Source of the DNA: an uncultured Pseudomonadota bacterium
GTDB lineage: Bacteria > Pseudomonadota > Gammaproteobacteria > Ga0077536
NCBI GenBank assembly: GCA_902597385.1
Contig: CACJXQ010000003.1
Coordinates: 53,006 to 117,005 of the forward strand
Reading direction: 5' to 3'
Length of the DNA stretch: 64,000 nucleotides
The translations under genes were made by a program, and so were the position numbers. A model generated the notes under the pieces. That model was not told the origin of the DNA, ran no database searches, and was given only the letters and a program-made list of their open reading frames with translations. How positions within the stretch are numbered: position 1 is the stretch's first letter; each line of letters starts with the position of its first letter. Positions 11,350-21,134 of the stretch are shown in pieces.

Positions 11350-11374
11350 CTGCATTGCAATATACTGCATCGCA
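11350..11374 (+). promoter_or_regulatory. Two tandem CTGCATYGCA boxes upstream of the phasin gene (candidate PhaR operator)
   Basis: CTGCATTGCA 11350-11359 and CTGCATCGCA 11365-11374, 15 bp apart, directly before the AAAGGAG ribosome-binding site. Confidence 0.5.
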
Positions 11375-11390
11375 CAAAAGGAGAACTGTC

Positions 11391-11801
11391 GTGGAAAATA
11401 CTTTACACAAAGAATGGTCGACCATAACTCAGGACGCCTTCAAGGCCTCGAAAGAATTGGAAGATATCAACACAAAGGCCTTGGATAAGGTCACCGAGAA
11501 CCAGATAAACCTCTCTAACGCTTTCTTAGAAGCGAACACCAAATTTTTTGAAAACTTGTCGGCAAGCAAGAAGTATCCTGATTTATTAGCTAATCATAAC
11601 GAACTTTTAACTACGTATTCTGAAGTTTTTTCAAAAGCTACGACTAGCGCCGGGGATTTAGTAGCAGCTGTCAAGAATGATTATGAAGATTGGATAAAAA
11701 GAGGAATTGAAAAATCTACAAGCAATGAGTTGTTCCGTAATTTTATGCCTGCTAAAGAAACAACCGCCAAGAAGAATGGATATAAAAAGGATACGAAATA
11801 A
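11391..11801 (+). CDS. phasin family protein
   Basis: Phasin-like amphipathic helical protein next to phaC/phaE; GTG at 11391 preceded by AAAGGAG is a better start than the tracked 11355. Confidence 0.7.
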   Translation: MENTLHKEWSTITQDAFKASKELEDINTKALDKVTENQINLSNAFLEANTKFFENLSASKKYPDLLANHNELLTTYSEVFSKATTSAGDLVAAVKNDYEDWIKRGIEKSTSNELFRNFMPAKETTAKKNGYKKDTK

Positions 11802-11827
11802 TAAATAATTATTTATTTTGCTTTTGG

Positions 11828-11872
11828 AGTCCCTGTCTTTGCTTCTAGCTTCTTCAAAGAAAGGCAGGGACT
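11828..11872. terminator. Hairpin between convergent phasin and phaC genes
   Basis: AGTCCCTGTCTTT ... AAAGAAAGGCAGGGACT inverted repeat. Confidence 0.65.
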
Positions 11873-11888
11873 AAGGGGATTTCGATTA

Positions 11889-12920
11889 CTAATGTTGAGC
11901 ATCAAGCCAAGTAGCTATCACTCCCCCAGTAGAGCGACCAGCGGATTTGCCAACATAAAGGCCCACGTGGCCACAATCCATTTCGATCTCACTGTAATCA
12001 GGATGGGTTATAAGCCGTGCGAGCGCCTTTGACGATTCGATAGGGACGATGTGATCATTACTTGCGAAGATATTTAAGATCGGGGCTCTAATATCACTTG
12101 GTTCCACATGCAAGCCATTCAAAAATAGAGTCTTCTCCACTAAGGCGTTCTTTTGATAAAAAGTGGAGACAAATTCCATTAAAGCACTAGAACTAATGGC
12201 TGGGGAGTCAAAAATCCATTTCTCCATCTTTAAAAAATTTTGTACATAGGCAAGATCATGTCCATTTTCGATGAGATCAAAATATTTCTTTTGCAAAAGC
12301 TTATAAGGCTTAAGAAACAAAAAGAAAAAATTCAGCATTCTCCCATCGATTGTTTTGGGGAATTTTTCGAAAACTTTAAGATCTACATGCCTAATAAGGG
12401 CACTTAGTCTATCCTTTTCACTGTGAAAATCAATTGGGGTTGCCGTTGTTATCAAAGAGGAGATCTTTTCTGGAAATAGGCTCGCATAACAGACTGCAAA
12501 GGTTCCCCCTTGGCATAATCCGATAACATCTATTGCCTCTTTCGGAGAGACACCCCGAATATAGTCCACAGCGCTACCAAGGTAATCTATAATGTAGGTT
12601 GATAATTCAACTTCCGCATCGTTATCTCCAGGGTCACCCCAGTCTATAAGGTAGACAGGAAAACCAAAATCACAAAGCTCCTTTATTAAAGATCTTTCGG
12701 ACGATAGATCTGCGATTTCAGGTCGATTAACCAATGAGTAGACTAGCAGTATAGGACGATTATTTTTGGTTGCACCAGTACTTTCGTACTTGTACAAAAC
12801 CATCTCATCCTTTTGAAATTCCACTGTTCTGCGACTTAACCCAATTTTGATTGGCCCCGACCTATCAATATTTTTTAGTAGGGCTTTTAATTTGGAGTGA
12901 GAGTTTCTGGACTCTTTCAT
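11889..12920 (-). CDS. phaC: class III poly(3-hydroxyalkanoate) synthase subunit PhaC
   Basis: GLCQGG lipase-like box, VYLIDWGDP, 343 aa, adjacent phaE-like gene. Confidence 0.9.
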   Translation of the reverse strand: MKESRNSHSKLKALLKNIDRSGPIKIGLSRRTVEFQKDEMVLYKYESTGATKNNRPILLVYSLVNRPEIADLSSERSLIKELCDFGFPVYLIDWGDPGDNDAEVELSTYIIDYLGSAVDYIRGVSPKEAIDVIGLCQGGTFAVCYASLFPEKISSLITTATPIDFHSEKDRLSALIRHVDLKVFEKFPKTIDGRMLNFFFLFLKPYKLLQKKYFDLIENGHDLAYVQNFLKMEKWIFDSPAISSSALMEFVSTFYQKNALVEKTLFLNGLHVEPSDIRAPILNIFASNDHIVPIESSKALARLITHPDYSEIEMDCGHVGLYVGKSAGRSTGGVIATWLDAQH

Positions 12921-12986
12921 AAATATTAACGAATAAAGGGATTAAATTTCATGGTTTTTAGAGACAATTAAATATACTTTTAAAGG

Positions 12987-13508
12987 TTACATCTCTTTTG
13001 ATAGATGAGAAATGCAAGAATTAGACAGCTTTCCGAAATCTTTCGAGAATTCCGCCGTTAAAATCCACTCAGTATGAGCATCATCAGCACACTCTATCCA
13101 TTTTGCAAATACCTCTTTAGTGTCCAAACTATCACAATGCATGGTTTTCATTCGAAGGTTCTCTAAGGCAATAGAAATTGTATTTAGTGAGCCAGCGAGG
13201 AGACGTAGATAGGCTGCCACTAGGGGATCGCTAGATGAATCCGTTTCGCCTAATTTTTTATCTTCAAGATTCAGAGTCTCCCCAAGAGTTTTTAGCAGAG
13301 AGTAGGAGGGAAACATCAATTCCGCAAAACCATTTTTCTCGATAATGTCAAACCACTTTCTTTCAAAGACTCTTGTATCTTTATTAGTCCGTTCTTGATC
13401 TTCCTTAAAAAGGATTTTCAATACATTAGCTAATTCCTGCCACTGCTCGACAAGTAAGTCACCTACATATTTTTCTAGCTGATCTTTATGCTTCCTACTT
13501 ACGGTCAT
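12987..13508 (-). CDS. phaE: class III PHA synthase subunit PhaE-like
   Basis: Position upstream of phaC; FAKWIECADDAHTEWILTAEFSKDFGKLSNS resembles the PhaE C-terminal region. Confidence 0.7.
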   Translation of the reverse strand: MTVSRKHKDQLEKYVGDLLVEQWQELANVLKILFKEDQERTNKDTRVFERKWFDIIEKNGFAELMFPSYSLLKTLGETLNLEDKKLGETDSSSDPLVAAYLRLLAGSLNTISIALENLRMKTMHCDSLDTKEVFAKWIECADDAHTEWILTAEFSKDFGKLSNSCISHLSKEM

Positions 13509-13538
13509 TGTCTTCGGAGAAACGCAGTTCTAGAGTCT

Positions 13539-15479
13539 TTATAGTGATTGCAGGTAACTTTTTTTAAGCTCTTCAACAACCGACGGATCTGCTAGGGTAG
13601 TAGTATCTCCCAGATTCTCCAACTCATTTGCAGCGATTTTCCTTAAGATTCTCCTCATGATTTTTCCTGACCTTGTTTTAGGTAATCCTGGCGCCCACTG
13701 TATCTTGTCGGGGTTAGCAATAGGTCCTATCTCCTTTCTGACTAAATCAACCAACTCTTTCCGTAGATTTTCTGACGGTTGAATCCCATTCATTAAGGTC
13801 ACGTATGCATATATTCCTTGGCCTTTTATATCATGAGGGTAACCTACCACTGCCGCTTCTGAAACGTTTTCATGCAGGACTAGCGCGCTCTCTACCTCTG
13901 CAGTTCCCAACCTATGGCCAGATACATTAATCACGTCATCCACTCTGCCAGTAATCCAGTAATAACCATCACCATCTCGACGGGCTCCATCACCAGTAAA
14001 GTAGTATCCTGGATAGGTGCTGAAATAAGTCTCTTTAAAACGTTTGTGATCACCAAAAACAGTACGCATTTGACCAGGCCAAGATTTCTTGATCACCAGA
14101 GAACCCTCACCCTGGCCCTCTATTTCTTGGCCATCTCCATCCAACAAGGCTAGAACGACACCGAAAAATGGGAGAGTAGCGGATCCCGGTTTTAATGCTC
14201 TAGCGCCAGGAAGTGGAGTTATCATGATTCCACCCGTTTCAGTTTGCCACCAAGTATCGACAATCGGGCACCGTTCTTCACCAACAACTCTATAATACCA
14301 CTCCCATGCTTCCGGATTTATAGGCTCCCCTACCGTACCTAGAACTCTCAAGCTACTTCTGCTGGATGATGTGACGAATTCATCTCCTTGTCCCATCAAA
14401 GCTCTCAGGGCCGTAGGCGCAGTGTAAAATATATTTACCTGGTGTTTATCAACGACTTCCCACATTCGGCTGGCCGTTGGATAATTTGGAAGTCCTTCGA
14501 ACATAAGCGTCGTAGCCCCATTTGCCAACGGGCCATAGACAATATAAGAGTGTCCAGTAACCCATCCCACATCAGCAGTACACCAATAAATCTCTCCTGG
14601 TTGGTAATCAAATACGTAGTGATGGCTCATTGCCGCATGAAGCAAATAACCTCCTGTTGTGTGTAACACCCCCTTGGGCTTCCCAGTGGAACCAGAGGTA
14701 TAAAGAATGAATAACGGATCTTCTGCCGAACACTCCTCCGCTGGACAATCCAACTCGGCCGCCACGATACATTCATGGTACCAAACATCCCTCCCTTTGA
14801 CCCAATCAATCTTTCCGCCCGTTCGCTCTAAAACGAAAACAGTGTTAACGTCGGGACAGTTTTTCAGAGCATCGTCTGCGTTCTGCTTAAGGGGTATTTT
14901 TTTCCCACCTCTTACTCCTTCATCCGCAGTAATCAAGGCAGTACATTTCGAGTCCAAAATTCTGTCTTTCAATGCATCGGGGGAAAATCCTCCAAACACT
15001 ATAGAATGAACCGCACCAATTCTGGCACATGCCAGCATAGCCACCGCGGCCTCGGGCACCATTGGCATGTATATGGACACCCTATCACCTTTTTTAACAC
15101 CTCTTGATTTCATCGCATTGGCAAAACGACAAACTTCCTCATGTAACTCTCGATAGGTTATTTTTCGGTCCTCAGAGGGATCGTCTCCCTCCCACAAAAT
15201 AGCAATTTGATTCTCTTTTTCAGGCAAATGTCGATCTATACAATTTGAGGAAGCGTTCAATTTTGCTCCATCAAACCACGAAATTTCTGCGCTGTTAAAA
15301 TCAAAAGAAGAAACTGTTTCCCAAGGTTTACTCCAAGTAATGAATTTCCTCGCGTACTCCGCCCAAAACACGTCAGGATTATTTACCGAAGATTCATACA
15401 TTTCTCTATATTTACGGTCACTCACATGCGAGTTAGAGAACCTGTTTTGGTCAACCGGATAAACCTTTTCATCTTTCAT
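13539..15479 (-). CDS. acs: acetyl-CoA synthetase
   Basis: 646 aa; [56 protein letters not shown]. Confidence 0.95.
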   Translation of the reverse strand: MKDEKVYPVDQNRFSNSHVSDRKYREMYESSVNNPDVFWAEYARKFITWSKPWETVSSFDFNSAEISWFDGAKLNASSNCIDRHLPEKENQIAILWEGDDPSEDRKITYRELHEEVCRFANAMKSRGVKKGDRVSIYMPMVPEAAVAMLACARIGAVHSIVFGGFSPDALKDRILDSKCTALITADEGVRGGKKIPLKQNADDALKNCPDVNTVFVLERTGGKIDWVKGRDVWYHECIVAAELDCPAEECSAEDPLFILYTSGSTGKPKGVLHTTGGYLLHAAMSHHYVFDYQPGEIYWCTADVGWVTGHSYIVYGPLANGATTLMFEGLPNYPTASRMWEVVDKHQVNIFYTAPTALRALMGQGDEFVTSSSRSSLRVLGTVGEPINPEAWEWYYRVVGEERCPIVDTWWQTETGGIMITPLPGARALKPGSATLPFFGVVLALLDGDGQEIEGQGEGSLVIKKSWPGQMRTVFGDHKRFKETYFSTYPGYYFTGDGARRDGDGYYWITGRVDDVINVSGHRLGTAEVESALVLHENVSEAAVVGYPHDIKGQGIYAYVTLMNGIQPSENLRKELVDLVRKEIGPIANPDKIQWAPGLPKTRSGKIMRRILRKIAANELENLGDTTTLADPSVVEELKKSYLQSL

Positions 15480-15671
15480 GCAATGTTCCCTTCTTAATTT
15501 ATTGGTTTGAAGTTTCCCCGTTATAATCTATCCATAAATGCCTGCATAGTCGAAACAAAGAAAAAATAATCAAAATGTTCTACACTCATTCTCAGATATC
15601 TGAAATTTTCCTACAATATATCATGAACCTAATTTTTCTATAGAATCAGTTTCTCAAAGTGGCAAAATAAA

Positions 15672-16682
15672 ATGAACAGTGAATTTGGCGAATACAAAAA
15701 AGAGCTACAATTTGCTCTGGAATCAGTCCGATTAGCAAGCAAAGCAACTTCTAAAATTCAAAAATCCCTAAAAAAGGGGGATATAGAAAAGAAAACAGAT
15801 TCTAGCCCCGTCACTATCGCAGACTATGCAGCCCAAGCCATAGTCAATAAGCACCTTTTTCAATCTTTAGGTGACGATCAAAAAATGGTGGCCGAAGAGG
15901 ACTCAAGTAACCTGAAAAAATCGACTAACTCAGAGCTACTTGGTGAAATTGTCCGCAAAGTAAAGGAGGTCATAAATGTTTCTGACTCATCTGAGATATT
16001 AGATCTCATTGACAAAGGGAACCATGATGCTTCTTCAGACAGATATTGGACTCTGGATCCTATTGATGGAACAAAAGGATTTATTAGAGGAGAACAATAT
16101 GCCATCTCTTTAGCGCTAATTGAAAATGGGGAAGTCATTTTAGGTGTATTGGGTTGCCCTAATTTATCTTCTAACCATATGAAACCTTTCGGATCTGGAG
16201 ACGACGAGGGTACTATTTATTTTTCGGTAAAAGGGAAAGGATCTTGGTCAGGCCCAACACATGGCCTTATTAAAAAAGATAGGTTAAGGATTAGTGATAA
16301 AATCACAGCCGATGAATGCCGCGCTTGCGAGTCAGTAGAATCCTCCCACTCGAGATTCAGCTATAGCAGCCGTATTTTCGATAAATTGGATATATCTTTA
16401 CCACCCTTGAGATTAGATTCACAATGCAAATATGCAGTAGTCGCAAGGGGACAAGCTGAAATCTACTTAAGGATTCCCACCGACTATCATTACGAAGAAA
16501 AGATTTGGGACCACGCAGCTGGTTCTATAATCGCGCAAGAAGCAGGAGCCACGGTAACGGATATCAAAGGGGAACAACTAGATTTCAGAATGGGGAAAAC
16601 TCTGAAGAAAAACCAAGGCATTGCTTGTACTATACCTCCTATTCATAACAAATTGCTTGAGGCTATAGGCAGCACCTTATGA
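15672..16682 (+). CDS. 3'(2'),5'-bisphosphate nucleotidase, HAL2/SAL1-like inositol monophosphatase family
   Basis: VTIADYAAQA, WTLDPIDGTKGFIRGEQYAISLALIENG, IWDHAAGSIIAQEAGATVTD. Confidence 0.82.
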   Translation: MNSEFGEYKKELQFALESVRLASKATSKIQKSLKKGDIEKKTDSSPVTIADYAAQAIVNKHLFQSLGDDQKMVAEEDSSNLKKSTNSELLGEIVRKVKEVINVSDSSEILDLIDKGNHDASSDRYWTLDPIDGTKGFIRGEQYAISLALIENGEVILGVLGCPNLSSNHMKPFGSGDDEGTIYFSVKGKGSWSGPTHGLIKKDRLRISDKITADECRACESVESSHSRFSYSSRIFDKLDISLPPLRLDSQCKYAVVARGQAEIYLRIPTDYHYEEKIWDHAAGSIIAQEAGATVTDIKGEQLDFRMGKTLKKNQGIACTIPPIHNKLLEAIGSTL

Positions 16683-16784
16683 AAACCAAGAAAAGCTATT
16701 CATGGGCTATGAGAAACTCTCTAGCCGCGGTATAGTGAGGTTCATTTCTATGTTTATAAAAAATTAAAAAGGGGGATTTAAATA

Positions 16785-17198
16785 ATGAGCATTACGGCAA
16801 CCGCCTTAATCGGTTTAGTTATATGGACAATTGTCCTTGCCTTCGTGGTGATAGGAAAAAGACTATCGTCGGTTATCGGCGGAGAAAAAGATATACATAC
16901 CTTTCAACCGGATGGAAAAGACGTAGGAGATTTTGGACTCAGAGCCACACGTGCTCACCTCAACTCGCTAGAAGTTCTTCCACTAGCTGCAGGCATTATG
17001 CTACTTGCAATCGCTACCGATAATACTGCTATCACAGATGGTCTGGCTATGGCTTTTCTTTACTGCCGGGTAATTCAATCGGTGATTCATCTAATCTCTG
17101 TATCTAAAATGATGGTACTTTTAAGAGCTACCTTTTTTAGTGTGCAATTTGTGTTCTTAATTATTTGGGCTCTGGCCTTGTGTAACGTCACCGGCTAA
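16785..17198 (+). CDS. MAPEG family membrane protein
   Basis: Four hydrophobic segments; RATRAHLNSLEVLPLAAGIM typical of MAPEG. Confidence 0.78.
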   Translation: MSITATALIGLVIWTIVLAFVVIGKRLSSVIGGEKDIHTFQPDGKDVGDFGLRATRAHLNSLEVLPLAAGIMLLAIATDNTAITDGLAMAFLYCRVIQSVIHLISVSKMMVLLRATFFSVQFVFLIIWALALCNVTG

Positions 17199-17208
17199 GT
17201 CTTCCGGA

Positions 17209-17244
17209 ATCACTAAGAGGCTAGTATGAGCCTCTTAGTGATTA
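17209..17244. terminator. Perfect 15-bp stem hairpin
   Basis: AATCACTAAGAGGCT-AGTATG-AGCCTCTTAGTGATT directly after the MAPEG stop codon. Confidence 0.8.
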
Positions 17245-17341
17245 CTTAAAAAGTAATCTTGTATATTGGCTTTTTAAGAAAATCTCGTCTTTGGTTACGA
17301 AAAGCGGTGACCAAAAGGTATATTAACGAGGAAAAACTCTA

Positions 17342-18268
17342 ATGGCTTTTACCGCTGACTTCGAGAAATTTAAATTCGAAACCGACACTTTCGTAGGAAA
17401 AAGGGTCCTGATTACTGGTTCTGGCAAAGATGGAGGTATCGGACAAGCACTCGCCTTAGCTGCAGCGGCCAATGGTGCAAGAGCCGTAGGAATCCATTTT
17501 CATAGTAGTTATAGAGACGGATTCGATATGGTCTCTGCTATGCGGGAGAAAGGATTAAATATATTCGCCATGCAGGCAGATGTGACAAACACAAGGGACC
17601 TATGGGCCTCAAGAAGTTTTGTAAAAGAGCAGCTAGAGGGACAAGGACCAGACATTTTAATCTGTAATTCTGGACTTACAGAAGGAGGATATAGGTTTGG
17701 GAAAGCGCTACCCATAATTGATGAGGAATCTCGCCGAGAGCGAAGGGCAAGAGTCCGAAGAGATTTTATAGAAAGACTTGAAGAGTCAAAGCTAGTGATG
17801 GAAACAAAAATTGATGGCTTCATGTACATGACGCATCTTTGGGCTGGAGAAGCTGTATATCACAAACAACCACTGCATTTAATTTATATAAGTTCTATGC
17901 AGGCTATCGAACCAGGTCGTGCAGTACCAGGCTACGCTCTAGCCAATTGGGCTGTTCTTAAGCTACCCGAAATATTGAAAATTAATTTAGGTAAAGACAG
18001 CAATATGGTCGCGTCATCCTGCTTGATGTTACCCTTTATAAGAACAGGGATGACCGAAGAATATGCGGGAAATGAAAAAGTGTACGGACGTTGGCAGGCT
18101 AGAATGTTGGAGCCTTATGAGGCAGCCCAATCAATTACCAATCTGCTTGGAAGAAAAAGAGACGAACTGGACCTAGGTAATTTTAGGTTAGAGGTCGATG
18201 GAAACGCAGATAACCTTAATCTTTCATGGTCGAAAGTAGACCTTATTGTGTCTGAAACGAAGATTTAG
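17342..18268 (+). CDS. SDR family oxidoreductase
   Basis: KRVLITGSGKDGGIGQALALAAA NAD-binding motif; YALANWAVLKLPE in the catalytic Y region. Confidence 0.75.
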   Translation: MAFTADFEKFKFETDTFVGKRVLITGSGKDGGIGQALALAAAANGARAVGIHFHSSYRDGFDMVSAMREKGLNIFAMQADVTNTRDLWASRSFVKEQLEGQGPDILICNSGLTEGGYRFGKALPIIDEESRRERRARVRRDFIERLEESKLVMETKIDGFMYMTHLWAGEAVYHKQPLHLIYISSMQAIEPGRAVPGYALANWAVLKLPEILKINLGKDSNMVASSCLMLPFIRTGMTEEYAGNEKVYGRWQARMLEPYEAAQSITNLLGRKRDELDLGNFRLEVDGNADNLNLSWSKVDLIVSETKI

Positions 18269-18281
18269 CTGAGAATACAAA

Positions 18282-19172
18282 GTGATCTCTCTAGCTAACG
18301 AGCGAGTTAAGCCCCTTATTGCTCTGGGTCTGATGACGGTTCTTTGGGGATGCGGCTGGACCGTACTCAAAATTGGCCTCATAGACGCCGAGCCATTCAA
18401 ATTCACAGCTTTAAGGATGTCCTTAAGTGCGATTTTTTTGCTACTCGTGCTAGCGTTCTCGGGCAGGCCTTTTCTCCCTACAAGAGTTCCAGAATTAATC
18501 ATTTTAGGAATTATACAGACTTCCTTGTTGTTCACTTTATCTACCTGTGCGGTAGATCAAGGTTCTTCAGGAAGAGTAGCATTCTTAGTGTATACCATGC
18601 CTTTCTTCACCCTAATTCTAGCTAGACTCCTCTTGGCAGAAAGGATAAGAGGGTTACAGTGGATAGCTATTTTCTTGGCTTTTTTGGGCCTTCTAGCAAT
18701 TCTGGAACCTTGGAAACAGTCGCTTACATCCGAAGGAGGCTTCTTAGGAGTGGCGGCGGGAGCAGTCTGGGCCATTAGCGTAATTATGGTAAAGAAAATT
18801 CAAGATAAAGAGCCAATAGATATGATATCCATGACTGCATGGCAAATGACTTTTGGAAGCGTACCTTTAATTTTTTTTGTATCGTTTGTCGATGAAAACC
18901 CAATAACGTGGTCCATTCGGTTTATTTTGGTTCTTGCATTTATCGCAATAGTAATAACAGGGCTTGGATGGTTGTTATGGGTTTATGCGCTAGAAAGGTT
19001 GGAGGCTGGCTCCGCAAGTCTCATCACGCTTGCAACCCCCGTCGTTGCTATCTCCACCTCTACCCTTCTTTTAAATGAAAATCCAAATAACACTGAAATT
19101 GCAGGAATGACTTTAATTACTGCCGCTCTTCTGTTTTTAGTTGTTCACGCAAATAGGGATGCTGACCCATAA
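18282..19172 (+). CDS. DMT/EamA family transporter
   Basis: About ten hydrophobic segments; two EamA-like halves (GLMTVLWGCGWTVLKIG; ITGLGWLLWVYALERLEAGSASL). Confidence 0.82.
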   Translation: MISLANERVKPLIALGLMTVLWGCGWTVLKIGLIDAEPFKFTALRMSLSAIFLLLVLAFSGRPFLPTRVPELIILGIIQTSLLFTLSTCAVDQGSSGRVAFLVYTMPFFTLILARLLLAERIRGLQWIAIFLAFLGLLAILEPWKQSLTSEGGFLGVAAGAVWAISVIMVKKIQDKEPIDMISMTAWQMTFGSVPLIFFVSFVDENPITWSIRFILVLAFIAIVITGLGWLLWVYALERLEAGSASLITLATPVVAISTSTLLLNENPNNTEIAGMTLITAALLFLVVHANRDADP

Positions 19173-19216
19173 ATGATTTCCACCAACAGTCTCAAAAGAG
19201 CCTGATGGAGAAAAAC

Positions 19217-19843
19217 TTAAAAACTTTGAGCTAATTGCTTTGCAGCATCGATGAGTTTATTCTCTAAGGACTGCAAATCTTCTGGAGGCGCCAAAGTGGG
19301 TTCAACCACCAGCCGTTCAACTTCCGTCAATCCAATAAATCCAAGCCAGCTTTCAAAACTAGGCTTCTGAAGATCAAAAGCTTCTGTCTCACTACCAGCT
19401 TCATAACTGCCTCCAGCTGCATAAATTGCCAAAACCTTACCCTGCACCAAGCCTTTAAAACCTTCCTCAGGAGAATGAGACCACGCTAAACCAGGTTGGG
19501 TAATCAAATCGATATAGTGTTTTAAAGTGTAGGGAAACCCGAAATTCCACATAGGCACAGAAAACACATATTTATCCGCTTGATTAAACTCGTCAAATAA
19601 AGATTCTATTTCCTTCCAGGCCTCCTCTTCAGCAGGAGTCGGAGCTTGCCCATGCATAATACTATATTTTGCGTTCAACCTATCTTCATTGAAAGGTGGA
19701 AGCGCCTTGCTCCACAGATCTATTACTTCAATAGTGTCCAATGGATTTTTATTTGAATATTCATCAAGGAAAGCTCGCGCTACCTTAATTGAATGCGATC
19801 TTTCTTTTCTAGGTGATGATTCAACATAAATTAGTTTCGCCAT
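19217..19843 (-). CDS. azoR: FMN-dependent NADH-azoreductase / NAD(P)H dehydrogenase
   Basis: YVESSPRKERSHSIKVARAF, PMWNFGFPYTLKHYIDLITQPGLAW. Confidence 0.85.
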   Translation of the reverse strand: MAKLIYVESSPRKERSHSIKVARAFLDEYSNKNPLDTIEVIDLWSKALPPFNEDRLNAKYSIMHGQAPTPAEEEAWKEIESLFDEFNQADKYVFSVPMWNFGFPYTLKHYIDLITQPGLAWSHSPEEGFKGLVQGKVLAIYAAGGSYEAGSETEAFDLQKPSFESWLGFIGLTEVERLVVEPTLAPPEDLQSLENKLIDAAKQLAQSF

Positions 19844-19947
19844 AATGTTTCCTTTACTTGATAGAATTACCTTTTATTCGATTGAAATGATTCACTATAA
19901 GAACAGAGCAAGTTTGTTTTCTTTTTCTCTAAGTCAATACATATTTT

Positions 19948-21081
19948 TCATTTAGAGCCACGGGAGGGTAAACTAGCAGTGGCTTTTCCTTTGGCAGAAA
20001 GTTCGCCATCTTGGTTTTTCGCAACTAATTCAAAATCGACGAGATTTTTACCATTCTCTTTTCTTTTGTCAATCACTTCACCTTCTATGACTATGAGATC
20101 ACCGACAGGATTATGTCTCCTTATCTCCGAGTATAAATGAATAAGCCTACCACTGTCCCCTATCCAATTAGTAATAGAGTGAGACAACCAAGAGCAACGC
20201 TCTGGCCCGTAATCATAAGCGCCTGGAGCCCCTACCTTGCAAGCAAATTCTTCCTCCCAATGCACCCGTTCTGGGCAATCGGGTATTCCATATTTATTCT
20301 TTATCCCAGTCGCTGGATGTCGAGCCTGCATTTGCCAAGCTAGCTTATTGGCACGGATGTATAAACCGCCCCAACCCTGCGCATAGCATATGAATCCGGT
20401 AACTGTCATAGGACCTTTTGCCAATTTGGGAAGGGACTGTCCCACCTCCACCTCCTCAAAGTATCGGGGCAGTGACCCTCTAATCCGCTCTTCTTCATAA
20501 AGTACGTTGTGCTCAGCAAGCTCCTCCTCGGAGTACTGTTTTGTAGCATTTCCTTTTAAATCATCATATTTAGTACCCGCCTCGCGAGCTAAGTCCCGAT
20601 CAGTTCTAAAGCACCAAGAATCTCCGCTTGCTAACATTTTTCCAGTCTTATCGAAGAAATCTACGTGATATGTTTGTTGAACTGAACGTCCCGCAAAAGA
20701 TGTTTCATGCTCCACTAAATCTTTCAAATATGCCTCTGTAACTATCTCAGAATTTCTCGGAATTGGGGCGTACCAATAAAAATCACAGCCTGCAAACATA
20801 GCATGGACACCAGGAAGGCCACCAACGTAGCCGCTTATGATTCGACTGCAAGCAAAAATAAAGGATGGCGGAGCGATTATGTCTCCATACTCGGTGTCAC
20901 TAGCGTAATCTGGATCACACCATAATGGGTTATCATCACCTATACCATGCGCATAGTGCCTGATACTATCTCGTGTAGCCTCGTGGCACCAAGGCTCTAG
21001 CGACCGCTCTATCTTGACCCCAATTCGATTACGAAGTTCATCTAAAGCAGACTCTGTAATAGCTGAAAATTCTCTTTTAAT
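19948..21081 (-). CDS. MaoC-like acyl dehydratase, N-terminal extended; probable ATT start
   Basis: The tracked ORF (20799) starts internally. The same frame stays open upstream to TAG, encoding (I)KREFSAITESALDELRNRIGVKIERSLEPWCHEATRDSIRHYAHGIGDDNPLWCDPDYA, which resembles the N-terminus of acyl dehydratases. AAAAGGAG lies 7 nt before ATT at 21081. Confidence 0.7.
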   Translation of the reverse strand: MKREFSAITESALDELRNRIGVKIERSLEPWCHEATRDSIRHYAHGIGDDNPLWCDPDYASDTEYGDIIAPPSFIFACSRIISGYVGGLPGVHAMFAGCDFYWYAPIPRNSEIVTEAYLKDLVEHETSFAGRSVQQTYHVDFFDKTGKMLASGDSWCFRTDRDLAREAGTKYDDLKGNATKQYSEEELAEHNVLYEEERIRGSLPRYFEEVEVGQSLPKLAKGPMTVTGFICYAQGWGGLYIRANKLAWQMQARHPATGIKNKYGIPDCPERVHWEEEFACKVGAPGAYDYGPERCSWLSHSITNWIGDSGRLIHLYSEIRRHNPVGDLIVIEGEVIDKRKENGKNLVDFELVAKNQDGELSAKGKATASLPSRGSK

Positions 21082-21134
21082 CTGGCTACTCCTTTTCTAA
21101 CTGGCAAATAATAGATAATTTAAAAAATTTTAAT

